NCBI GenBank assembly: GCA_036008465.1
Contig: DASYNP010000184.1
Location: 186,001-250,000 of the forward strand
DNA from: DASPSM01 sp036008465
GTDB taxonomy: Bacteria > Planctomycetota > Planctomycetia > Planctomycetales > Planctomycetaceae
Length of the DNA: 64,000 nt
Direction: 5' to 3'
The stretch's first letter is position 1, and every line of letters starts with the position of its first letter. The position numbers and the translations under genes are program-made. A model generated the notes under the pieces. The model did not search any database and was not told the DNA's origin. It saw only the letters and a program-made list of their open reading frames with translations. Positions 41,519 through 49,976 of the stretch are shown here, one piece after another.

Positions 41519-42142
41519 ATGCCTGCCGAGCGCCAACAATTCAACGTCCTCGCGAGGATCTTGCATTGGACGATGGCCGTGATGGTCCTGACGATGCTCT
41601 GCGTTGGCGTCGCCATGGTGACTTCGCTGGCAAACTACCACGTGCTGGTTTCGATTCATCGTCCGCTGGGAATTGCCATTCTGATCCTCGTCGTCGTTCG
41701 CTTCATCAACCGGCGATTGAGTTCGCTTCCCCCGTTTCCCGCCACGATGTCGCACACGGAACGTCTTGCGGCAAAGGTGTCCGAATACATGATGTACGGC
41801 CTGATGTTCGTTCTGCCCCTGGTCGGTTGGGGAATGCTGTCAGCCGCGCGTTACCCAATCGTCTTATTCGGCTCGCTGCATCTCCCCTTTATCCTTCCGC
41901 ACAATCTGCTGCTGTACTGGGCGCTGCGACAGACACACACCGCTCTTGCGTCTCTCTTGTTTGTGATGTTCATCGCCCACTTTGCAGCGATCTTGTTTCA
42001 CACGCTAGTTGTCCAGGACGGAATGCTGTTCCGGATGGCGCCCTGGAACATTCGGCCGCGCGAGGTTGTCCGCGGCAGTAATCAACCTACGGCATTCAGC
42101 GCATCCGGTCGCCTGCTGACACCGGGGGTACCGAAGGACTAG
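41519..42142 (+). CDS. Cytochrome b561
   Basis: A 207-residue four-helix heme b protein. Likely axial His residues lie in ARILHWTMAVMVL (helix 1), VSIHRPLGIAIL (helix 2), LRQTHTALASLLF (helix 3) and FIAHFAAILFHTLV (helix 4), as in the bacterial b561 family. It transfers electrons between quinol and periplasmic partners. The ATG begins one base after the stop of the catalase-like gene, so the two form an operon and probably a complex. A soluble tail of about 35 residues follows the last helix. Confidence 0.93.
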   Translation: MPAERQQFNVLARILHWTMAVMVLTMLCVGVAMVTSLANYHVLVSIHRPLGIAILILVVVRFINRRLSSLPPFPATMSHTERLAAKVSEYMMYGLMFVLPLVGWGMLSAARYPIVLFGSLHLPFILPHNLLLYWALRQTHTALASLLFVMFIAHFAAILFHTLVVQDGMLFRMAPWNIRPREVVRGSNQPTAFSASGRLLTPGVPKD

Positions 42143-42185
42143 ATGTCGGACAGGACGATGAAACTCCTTCGCTGAAAGGCAGCCG

Positions 42186-42818
42186 ATGCATCTGCTCTAC
42201 ATCCAATCTTCTCCTCGTGGGCCGAGGTCCGTTTCCACCGCCGTGGCTGATGCGTTCCTGCAAGCCTACCGTAAAGTCCGTCGCGAGCTCACGGTGGACA
42301 CGCTGAACGTGTGGGAGGAGAACCTGCCGGAGTTCGACCAGGAGGCCATCGGGGCGAAGTACAAGGGCATAAACCAAGAACCGATGGACTCGAGTGAGGC
42401 CGCCGTTTGGGACAAAATCAAGGAGCTGGCGGCTCGCTTCCAGCGAGCGGACCGCATCTTGCTCGCTGTGCCGATGTGGAACTTCGCCTACCCGTACAAG
42501 CTCAAGCAATTGATTGATCTGGTCTGCCAGCGGAACATGCTCTTTACCTATGACGGCACAGAGTACGGCCCTCTGCTGAAGACGGGCGGCGCCTTAGTGG
42601 TCTATGCGCGGGGCGGAACGTACGCGGAAGACTCGCCGACGCCCGCGTCCCAATTTGACCATCAGCGAGGATACATTGATTTCTGGCTCAAGTTTATCGG
42701 GGTCAAGCAGATCAAAACCCTCGTGGTGGAAGGCACGACCTGGCCCGAGAAAGAGAAAAGGGAAGAGAGCATCGCCCGTGGCCTTGAGGAGGCAGGAAGA
42801 CTGGCGGCAGATTTCTGA
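42186..42818 (+). CDS. azoR: FMN-dependent NADH azoreductase
   Basis: A 210-residue flavodoxin-fold protein: MHLLYIQSSPRGPRSVSTAV provides the FMN-phosphate loop, PMWNFAYPYKLKQLIDLV is the conserved AzoR core, and GGALVVYARGGTY lies at the flavin ring. AzoR reduces azo compounds and quinones with NADH; quinone detoxification is the usual physiological role proposed. The length is standard. A GAAAGGCAG stretch lies close upstream. It follows the b561 gene by 43 bases and may be the last gene of the redox island. Confidence 0.92.
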   Translation: MHLLYIQSSPRGPRSVSTAVADAFLQAYRKVRRELTVDTLNVWEENLPEFDQEAIGAKYKGINQEPMDSSEAAVWDKIKELAARFQRADRILLAVPMWNFAYPYKLKQLIDLVCQRNMLFTYDGTEYGPLLKTGGALVVYARGGTYAEDSPTPASQFDHQRGYIDFWLKFIGVKQIKTLVVEGTTWPEKEKREESIARGLEEAGRLAADF

Positions 42819-43039
42819 CAGTTGCCAGACATTGATCGCCTTGCTCTGCATTAAATTCTGGATACATCGCGCGCGAAGCCACGAGCGCCAACGCCTGCAA
42901 AAGGTCGGAATGCGCCGCGCGGAGCGATGTGAGCCGTTACCAATGGAAAAATCGTTAAATTCCGAGCACCGGACGGCCGATCCCAGATAAGCCGGCATGC
43001 CGCGCGGAGGATCCTTTTGCGCGCGGCTGGGGGGCCGTC

Positions 43040-44680
43040 ATGCGCAGAACCGTCGGGGATGAGCACACCGTCTTTGAGCTGACTCGCTGCTTGGCGTTGG
43101 CGGCCGGACTACTCGGCACGCTCGCTCGCCCGATGGCGTCAGCGGCAGACGGCGTCTCAGTCCCACCGATGCCAGCTGCCTCAGGGCCAACCGGCCAGGC
43201 GTCGAGCCCGGCACCGATCGCTGCGTCGCAAAGCATTTCGCAGCAGACCCCATTCGGGACGTCGGCGCCTCTCTCGCAATCGAGCGTCGCTCCGGAAGGG
43301 CAAACGATCGACCTGGCCTCGGCCTTGAGGCTGGCGGGCGTGCAAAACCTCTCGCTGGTTGTCGCGCAGCAGCGCGTGGAATTTGCCGTGGCCGTTCAGC
43401 AGTTCGCGGCCGCCCAGATTCTTCCCACGCTGAACCTGGGCGGAAACTACGACAATCACACCGGAGTTCTCCAACAGGACCCCGGCAATATCATCACCGT
43501 CAACCGCAGTGCCATGTATGTCGGCGCGGGCGCCCAAGCGGTCGGCTCCGGCACGGTTCAGATTCCCGGCTTGTCGTACAACCTCAACCTCTCGGAAGCG
43601 ATCTACGGCTACCTTGTCACACGCCAGAACACACGGCAGGCGCGCTTTGATCGTGCGGCCGTCGATAACACCGTGCTGCGCGACGTCGCTTTGGCTTACA
43701 CCGATCTCTTGCGCACGGCCGGTCTTCGCAGTTTGGCCGTTTTGGCCCGTAACGACACGGGAGAGATTGCGCGCTTGACCGCCAACTATGCGAAAACCGG
43801 CGAGGGTCGACAGGCGGACGCAGACCGTGCCGCCACCGAATTTGCCCGGCGCGACGAAGACCTGCTCGAAGCCCTTGCTGCCGAGGCTCAGGCCTCGCAT
43901 GCGTTGTGCGAGCTGTTGAATCTCGACCCGCTCGTGCGGCTTGTTCCCCTACAGTCGCAAGTCGTCCCCCAGCCGACTGTGCCGACGCAAATGCCGCTTG
44001 CGGAGTTGTTGGCGGTGGCCGCCCTCAATCGCCCGGAGCTGTTGGCCCGCCGAGAGGCAATTCGCGTCGCGATGCTCGAGCTGGATGGGGCACGCGTCCT
44101 CCCGTTTTCGCCGACGGTCTTGATGGGATTTAGCGGCGGAGCCTTCGGGGGCGGCAGCGACATTGCGGCCAGCCAGGGCCTGCCCCGCTTTGGCGACATC
44201 AGCGGCCGGACGGATCTCGACGTGGCCCTGTACTGGTCGCTGCGAAATCTCGGCGTGGGAAACAAAGCCCTGATCGACGCGGCCCGCGCGCGGCTCAATA
44301 CGTCGCAGTTCCAGGAATTGGCCGTGCTCGACACGGTCCGGCAAGAGGTGGTCGCCGCCTACGTTCAGGCCTTGTCGTGGCTGGCGCAAGTGAACTGGCA
44401 GGCGCAGGCCGTCCACTCGGGCGAAATGGCGTCAAACGAGGATTTGATTCGGGTGCGCGGTCGCGAGGGACGGCCGATCGAGCTGCTCGACAGCCTGCGG
44501 CAAGTGATCGAGGCCCGCCGCGACTATTTAAATGCCATCATCGACTACGACCGGTCGGAGGTGCGGCTGTACGTCGCGCTCGGCAATCCACCGGCCGATA
44601 CGCTGGCACGGCCCGCGCCGGCGGAGTTGTTGCAGCCGCCGGCACAAACGCTCGATGCGGGAATGACCAACCCGCGCTGA
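43040..44680 (+). CDS. TolC-family outer-membrane efflux protein 1
   Basis: A 546-residue outer-membrane channel subunit. The N-terminal signal region (RCLALAAGLLGTLARPMASA) is followed by a Pro/Ser-rich linker and two OEP domains. Landmarks are LASALRLAGVQNLSLVVAQQ, QILPTLNLGGNYDNHTG, ANYAKTGEGRQADADRAAT and the second-repeat VALYWSLRNLGVGNKALIDA. Trimers form the tunnel used by RND or ABC systems. The true start is uncertain: there is no good ribosome binding site at 43040. It is the first of three tandem TolC genes with no pump beside them. Confidence 0.9.
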   Translation: MRRTVGDEHTVFELTRCLALAAGLLGTLARPMASAADGVSVPPMPAASGPTGQASSPAPIAASQSISQQTPFGTSAPLSQSSVAPEGQTIDLASALRLAGVQNLSLVVAQQRVEFAVAVQQFAAAQILPTLNLGGNYDNHTGVLQQDPGNIITVNRSAMYVGAGAQAVGSGTVQIPGLSYNLNLSEAIYGYLVTRQNTRQARFDRAAVDNTVLRDVALAYTDLLRTAGLRSLAVLARNDTGEIARLTANYAKTGEGRQADADRAATEFARRDEDLLEALAAEAQASHALCELLNLDPLVRLVPLQSQVVPQPTVPTQMPLAELLAVAALNRPELLARREAIRVAMLELDGARVLPFSPTVLMGFSGGAFGGGSDIAASQGLPRFGDISGRTDLDVALYWSLRNLGVGNKALIDAARARLNTSQFQELAVLDTVRQEVVAAYVQALSWLAQVNWQAQAVHSGEMASNEDLIRVRGREGRPIELLDSLRQVIEARRDYLNAIIDYDRSEVRLYVALGNPPADTLARPAPAELLQPPAQTLDAGMTNPR

Positions 44681-44706
44681 GTGCAGGCAGCCCACAAGGA
44701 GGGGGG

Positions 44707-46371
44707 ATGGAGTATCGGGCGTTCCGAGTGGCTTCGGCGTGTTGCGCGGTCGTGACGAGCCTCGTCGTCATGACTGCGATTGCGCGCGGACAGTCGGGCT
44801 TGCCGGCCCAGGTTCCGCCTGCTCCCGCTGCCGCCCCGGCATCGCGCCCTCCCGACTACTCGGGCGGCCCGATTTCGTCGACAGATGCCGACGCGACTCT
44901 CAAGCAGTTCTTGTCGGCGAATGTGACGCCGATCGACCTGTTCAGCGCATTTCGGCTCGTCGGTGAGCAAAACCCCCAGGTGCTCATCGCGCAGGAGCGA
45001 GTGATCGAAGCGCTGGCCCTGCGACAGCTTGCCGCCGCTCAGTTTCTGCCCACCCTCAATGCGGGCACGAGCGTGAACTCGCATCGGGGAGTGTTGCAAC
45101 AGTCCTCGGGGCAAATCCTGCAAGTCAATCGCGATTCGCTTTACGCCGGAGCGGGGGCATTCGCGATCGGCGGCGGAACTGTGAACATTCCCGGAGTTGT
45201 GTTGACGGGCAACGTCGCCGTCTGGATCTACGATTTTCTCGTGGCTGAGCAAGAAGTCGACCGTCGGAGCTTTGTCAGCGACGCTGTCGCGCAGGATACC
45301 TTGCTCGCCGCGGCGGTCGGCTATGTCGAGCTGCTTCGTGCGGAGGAGTTGCACAAAATTGCCGAGCAAACACGCGACGATGCCCGGGAAGTGGCCCGGC
45401 TCACCGCCAACTACGCGCAGACCGGCGAAGGCCGCAAGGCCGACGCCGATCGCGCGGCGACTGAGCTTTACCGACGCGAGGCCTTTGTGATTCAAGCCGC
45501 GGCCGACATCGGAGCCTCGTCGGCCCAACTTTCCCGCGTGTTGCATCTCGATCCGCTTTTGAGGTTGCACCCCGTTGACGAACGCGTGCTTCCGAAATCG
45601 ATCGTGCCAGAACCGGTGACACTGCCGGAGCTGTTGGCAATCGCACTGCTCAATCGGCCGGAGCTCAAGGAGCGCCATGCCGCGATCTGTCAGGCGATCG
45701 CGCGCCTCGATCAAGCGCACTGGCTGCCGTTTTCGCCCACCGTGTTCCTCGGTTTCAGTGCAGGCACCTTTGGAGGCGGGAGCAGCCTGGTTGATCAGCC
45801 CGTCGGCTCAGGACCAAACGCGCTGGGAGATCCGCGCTTTGGGCTGTTCGATCCACGCCAGGATTTCGATGCGGCCGCGTACTGGACTGTGCTGAACCTG
45901 GGAGTTGGCAACAAGGCGCTGATTGACGCGGCCCGCAGCCGCTTGCGCAGCGCCAATCTCGAAGAGGTGGTCGTGCTGGATCGTATCCGAGCCGAGGTCG
46001 CCTCGGCTTACGCGCGGACGCACGCCCGCTACGCACAAATCCGCATCGGCGAGATGGGCATCCAATCGGCCCTGGAAGGTTTTCAGGAGGATATGCGGCG
46101 GATCATCTCGCACGAAGGGTTGCCCCTCGAACTGATCAACAGCCTCAGGCTTCTGGCCCGTTCCCGAGTTCAATACTTGAACGCGATCCTCGATTACAAC
46201 CGGGCCCAGTTCGAACTGTATGTGGCGATCGGCAAACCGCCGGCAGACGTGCTGATCCGGCCGGTGATAGGATCTCCGTCGCTCCCGGTCGAAGCTCTGC
46301 CACAGGGAGTGCCTCCGCAACCCTTGCCGGGGCCGCCGGCCGCCCCGAATGCCGAGAGTGTCGGGCCCTAG
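44707..46371 (+). CDS. TolC-family outer-membrane efflux protein 2
   Basis: A 554-residue paralogue of the previous gene: signal peptide (VASACCAVVTSLVVMTAIARG), ALRQLAAAQFLPTLNAGTSV, ANYAQTGEGRKADADRAATE, and a C-terminal LNLGVGNKALIDAARSRL. AAGGAGG lies 4-5 bases before the ATG at 44707, which fixes the start despite an open frame further upstream. It ends with a Pro-rich tail. The first and second proteins are more similar to each other than to the third by eye, consistent with tandem duplication. Confidence 0.9.
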   Translation: MEYRAFRVASACCAVVTSLVVMTAIARGQSGLPAQVPPAPAAAPASRPPDYSGGPISSTDADATLKQFLSANVTPIDLFSAFRLVGEQNPQVLIAQERVIEALALRQLAAAQFLPTLNAGTSVNSHRGVLQQSSGQILQVNRDSLYAGAGAFAIGGGTVNIPGVVLTGNVAVWIYDFLVAEQEVDRRSFVSDAVAQDTLLAAAVGYVELLRAEELHKIAEQTRDDAREVARLTANYAQTGEGRKADADRAATELYRREAFVIQAAADIGASSAQLSRVLHLDPLLRLHPVDERVLPKSIVPEPVTLPELLAIALLNRPELKERHAAICQAIARLDQAHWLPFSPTVFLGFSAGTFGGGSSLVDQPVGSGPNALGDPRFGLFDPRQDFDAAAYWTVLNLGVGNKALIDAARSRLRSANLEEVVVLDRIRAEVASAYARTHARYAQIRIGEMGIQSALEGFQEDMRRIISHEGLPLELINSLRLLARSRVQYLNAILDYNRAQFELYVAIGKPPADVLIRPVIGSPSLPVEALPQGVPPQPLPGPPAAPNAESVGP

Positions 46372-46424
46372 GCTGATTTCGCGCAGCCTGTGATGGTCTG
46401 GAGCGTTAAAAGCAAAAACCAACA

Positions 46425-48131
46425 ATGTCACGCCAAGTCACGAGATCGATCGGCAAGTCGCGCGGGCAACCGTTTGCCGCAGCTTCGGCGGCCGACCGGC
46501 GCGTTTTGCGAGCCCATCGGCGTCGGCATTCCGTTGCGCGGATCGTCCCCTTTGTTGCGGCTTCCTTCGTTGTCTTGGTCATATGTGGCGCGCCCCTGGC
46601 GCGCGCTCAACAGGCCGCCGTGAGCGCAGCAAAAGACTCCGACAACTCGCGACTGGTCGCCGATTTTCAAATTCGCGACTTTCCGCCCCCGCCGGCGAAC
46701 GGCGCCAAGCGCCCGATCCCTGAGGCGATTAAGCATCCCGACGAAGGCCTCGAGCCAGAAGATGTCATTCCGGTGGCCGGCCAGGAATATCCGGTCGACC
46801 TTTCGTCGGTCCTGCAGCTGGCGGAGACGCAGAATCCGACCATCGCGCTGGGACGAGAGGCGATTCGGGAAGCTTTGGCCTTGCAGCTTCAGGCTCGCGG
46901 GATGCTGCTTCCCTCACTGAATGCCGGCACGATGTACCATCTGCATCAGGGGCCGGTCCAGAATTCCAACGGTCAGATCCTCAAGGTCGAAGAGCAATCC
47001 ATTTACTTCGGCGGCGGCGACTGGGCGATGGCGTCTCAGACGGTGGCGATTCCCGCAGTGCACATTTTCTCCCACGTCGGCGACGCCTATTTCGCGCCAC
47101 TCGTGGCGGCGCAGGTCGTCGCCAGCCGCAGCGCCTCATCCCGCGCGATCGAAAACGCGAATCTGCTCGATATCACGGGCCGTTATCTCGCGCTCGTCGG
47201 AGCGGAGGGAGAACTCTACTCGATCCGCAAATCCGAACAAGGACTGATGCAAGTCGTGCGCGCCACGTCCGCCTTTGCAGAGACAGGTCAGGGCCGGGTC
47301 GGCGACGCCAACCGGGCCCGCTCGCAAGCGCTGCTGTTGCACGCCCAAGAAATGCAAGCGCAGGAAGAGCTCGCCGTGGCATCGGCCGAACTGTCGCGTA
47401 CGCTGGATCTGGACCCTTCCGTCCGACTGCGGACGGCCGCCGGCATGATCGAAGTCGTGCAGTTGATCGACCCGAGCTATCGAGTCGAAGAGCTGATTCC
47501 GATGGCGCTGCGGGCACGGCCCGAAGCCGCGGCCGCAGCAGCGGACATTTCCGCCGCCAACTATCGGCTCCAAGCCGAGTGCGCCAGACCCTGGCTCCCG
47601 ACGATTTCTGTCGGCTTTAGTGCGGGCGGTTTTGGGGGCGGGGGAACCGGTGGAGGCGACGGCGCCTTATTTCAGAACACCGGCGGACGGACTGATTTCG
47701 ACGTGTACGCATTCTGGACGTTGCAGAATCTGGGCATTGGCAATGCCGCCGCGCAAAAGGAGCAGCGCAGCTCCCGGGATGAGGCTGTGGCGCGGCGGGG
47801 ATTGGTGTTGAACCGGATCGGCCGCGAAGTTGCCGACGCCTTCGTTCTGTCCGAACGGAGAAAGCAGGCATTAGATTTCGCCATGCGGCGACTGAACACC
47901 GCCGCGAACGGCGCCCGGGAGGAAATTGCTCGGACCCGCGGTGGCGAAGCACTTCCCTTGGAGGCGATCAACAGCGTGAATCTGCTGACCGACGCGCGAC
48001 AAGAACTCGTCAGGGCGATCGTCGCCTACGACCTGGCTCAATTCCAGCTGTTTGTGGCCGTTGGTCAAACACCGAGCGCTGCGATGCCTGACCCGAAGAG
48101 AGCTGGACCGGTCACTGAGAACGGACGCTAG
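46425..48131 (+). CDS. TolC-family outer-membrane efflux protein 3
   Basis: A 568-residue TolC relative. A very basic N-terminal region of about 45 residues precedes the hydrophobic signal (FVAASFVVLVICGAPLARAQ). The OEP repeats follow: VLQLAETQNPTIALGREAI, LLPSLNAGTMYHLHQGPV, and FWTLQNLGIGNAAAQKEQR in the second half. It lacks the GEGRxADADRAATE wording of its neighbours, having GQGRVGDANRARSQ instead. It is transcribed with them (53-base gap) and convergent with the kinase at 48153. Confidence 0.9.
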   Translation: MSRQVTRSIGKSRGQPFAAASAADRRVLRAHRRRHSVARIVPFVAASFVVLVICGAPLARAQQAAVSAAKDSDNSRLVADFQIRDFPPPPANGAKRPIPEAIKHPDEGLEPEDVIPVAGQEYPVDLSSVLQLAETQNPTIALGREAIREALALQLQARGMLLPSLNAGTMYHLHQGPVQNSNGQILKVEEQSIYFGGGDWAMASQTVAIPAVHIFSHVGDAYFAPLVAAQVVASRSASSRAIENANLLDITGRYLALVGAEGELYSIRKSEQGLMQVVRATSAFAETGQGRVGDANRARSQALLLHAQEMQAQEELAVASAELSRTLDLDPSVRLRTAAGMIEVVQLIDPSYRVEELIPMALRARPEAAAAAADISAANYRLQAECARPWLPTISVGFSAGGFGGGGTGGGDGALFQNTGGRTDFDVYAFWTLQNLGIGNAAAQKEQRSSRDEAVARRGLVLNRIGREVADAFVLSERRKQALDFAMRRLNTAANGAREEIARTRGGEALPLEAINSVNLLTDARQELVRAIVAYDLAQFQLFVAVGQTPSAAMPDPKRAGPVTENGR

Positions 48132-48152
48132 AACCGCGTGCGACTTTGGCGA

Positions 48153-49952
48153 TCAGGGACTGGCCGGCAATCCCTTTGCGACAGGACGGAATTGTAAAGC
48201 CCCGGACTTTCCGCTGATTCTGGCCAACATATCTGTCAAAGCGGCGTGGTCGATCGGCTTGACCAGGTGACAGTCGAAGCCGGCGGCCTGCGTTCGGCGT
48301 CGATCTTCGTCTTGGCCCCAGCCGGTTTGTGCGATGAGCACCATCGAGCGGCCCCAGTCGTGCGCGCGAATGCGACGGCAGACCTCGTGACCATCGAGCT
48401 TCGGCATTCCGATATCGAGCAAGACCACGTCGGGACGGAATTCCTCCGCGACGCGGATCCCTTCCATTCCCTCGAGGGCCGCGCGCACATTGTGCCCCAT
48501 CAACCCCAGGAGCAGCCGCAGGCTATCGACGTTGTCTTGGTTGTCGTCGATGATCAGGACTCGCAAGCGCCCGCTTGCCGGCGCTTCGGCAGCGACGGGA
48601 GGATCCGCCGCGTGTGTTGAATTCAGCGCGAGCGGCAATCGGACCACGAACTCGCTTCCTTGGTCGGCCCCCGCGCTCGAGGCTTCGATCGTCCCGCCAT
48701 GCATCTCGACGAGCGATTTGACCAACTGCAAGCCGATCCCCAAGCCGCCTTGAGAGCGGTGCCCGTCAAATTGCGCAAACATTTGAAAGACGCAGGGCAT
48801 CACTTCCGCCGGAATGCCGACACCGTTGTCTTTGACAGAAATCAGAACCTCCCCGCCGTCGCGTTTTGCGGCAAGCGAGATCGTTCCCCCCGGCTCTGTG
48901 AATTTTGCGGCATTGTTCAGCAGGTTCGATAGGATCTGGCTCAAGCGAGTCAAGTCGCCATTCAGGATCAGGTCCTCTTGTTGAATGTCGACGTTCAGTT
49001 GATGGCCCCGCGCACCAATCAGAGGCCGACTGGTTTCGATCGCCCCCTCGATGACCTCCCGCAATTTTACCGGCTGCATTCGTAACGCGAGCTTGCCGCG
49101 CGTGATCCGCGAGATGTCGAGAAGGTCGTCGACGAGGTGAGTCATTTGCCGGCTTTGGCGGTCAATGACCTCGGCGGCGTTGTGCCAGTCCTCCAATGTG
49201 GATGCCTTGAGGTGCAGAATCTGAATGGCATTACGAATCGGCGCCAGGGGGTTGCGCAACTCATGGGCCAGCGTGGCCAGGAACTCGTCCTTGCGGCGGT
49301 CGGCCTCTCGCAGCGCCGATTCGGCTTGCTGCAAATCGGTGATAGCTCGCTCGAGCTCTGACGTGCGCTGGGCCACGCGCTCTTCGAGCTCTTGGGCCAG
49401 AACGGACAGCTCTTCCTGCGTTCGTCGGCGTTCGGCAACCTCGGCCGAGAGCGTGCGGTTGGCAACATTGCACTCGCGCGTCTTGCGATACAGTTCGGCG
49501 AAGACGGCAACTTTCGAGCGAAGGATCGTGGGGTTGATCGGCTTGTGGAGATAGTCGACCGCTCCGGTGCTGTACCCCTCGACGACGTGGGTTTCTTCGC
49601 TGTAATAGGCCGTGAGGAAGATGATCGGAAGCGAAGCTGTGCGCTTGCGCTGCTTGATCATCTGCGCCAATTCGAAGCCGTTCATGTCGGGCATCTGAAT
49701 GTCGAGGACCATCAGCGCGAACTCCTCGACGATCAGCGCCATCAAGGCCTGGTCGGCGGACTCGGCGCGGACCAGGCGATAATTCGGGTTGTTCAGCACG
49801 GTTTCGAGAACCGCCAGGTTCTTCGGCTCATCGTCGACGAGCAGAATGCTGATCGGCTCCTCGACCTCGCCGGGCTCGGCGCCGCCGGGAGATTCACTTC
49901 CCGCGTCCGCCGCTGGAATCCGGTCGACAAATCGCCCTGATTCAGTGCTCAT
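48153..49952 (-). CDS. Hybrid histidine kinase (REC-HisKA-HATPase-REC)
   Basis: A 599-residue soluble hybrid. An N-terminal receiver (ISILLVDDEPKNLA, phospho-Asp in LMVLDIQMPDMNG) is followed by a coiled coil of about 60 residues, HisKA with ATLAHELRNPLAPI, HATPase with LNNAAKFTEPGG, DNGVGIP and GGLGIGLQLVKSL, and a C-terminal receiver (VLIIDDNQDN, VVLLDIGMPKLDG). No membrane segment is seen. It should take phosphate from another relay through the front receiver. It ends 21 bases from a convergent gene and starts 24 bases after the giant kinase stop, so it is probably co-transcribed with it. Confidence 0.94.
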   Translation of the reverse strand: MSTESGRFVDRIPAADAGSESPGGAEPGEVEEPISILLVDDEPKNLAVLETVLNNPNYRLVRAESADQALMALIVEEFALMVLDIQMPDMNGFELAQMIKQRKRTASLPIIFLTAYYSEETHVVEGYSTGAVDYLHKPINPTILRSKVAVFAELYRKTRECNVANRTLSAEVAERRRTQEELSVLAQELEERVAQRTSELERAITDLQQAESALREADRRKDEFLATLAHELRNPLAPIRNAIQILHLKASTLEDWHNAAEVIDRQSRQMTHLVDDLLDISRITRGKLALRMQPVKLREVIEGAIETSRPLIGARGHQLNVDIQQEDLILNGDLTRLSQILSNLLNNAAKFTEPGGTISLAAKRDGGEVLISVKDNGVGIPAEVMPCVFQMFAQFDGHRSQGGLGIGLQLVKSLVEMHGGTIEASSAGADQGSEFVVRLPLALNSTHAADPPVAAEAPASGRLRVLIIDDNQDNVDSLRLLLGLMGHNVRAALEGMEGIRVAEEFRPDVVLLDIGMPKLDGHEVCRRIRAHDWGRSMVLIAQTGWGQDEDRRRTQAAGFDCHLVKPIDHAALTDMLARISGKSGALQFRPVAKGLPASP

Positions 49953-49976
49953 AGCGTCGATTGTAGCCGTGCTTTT

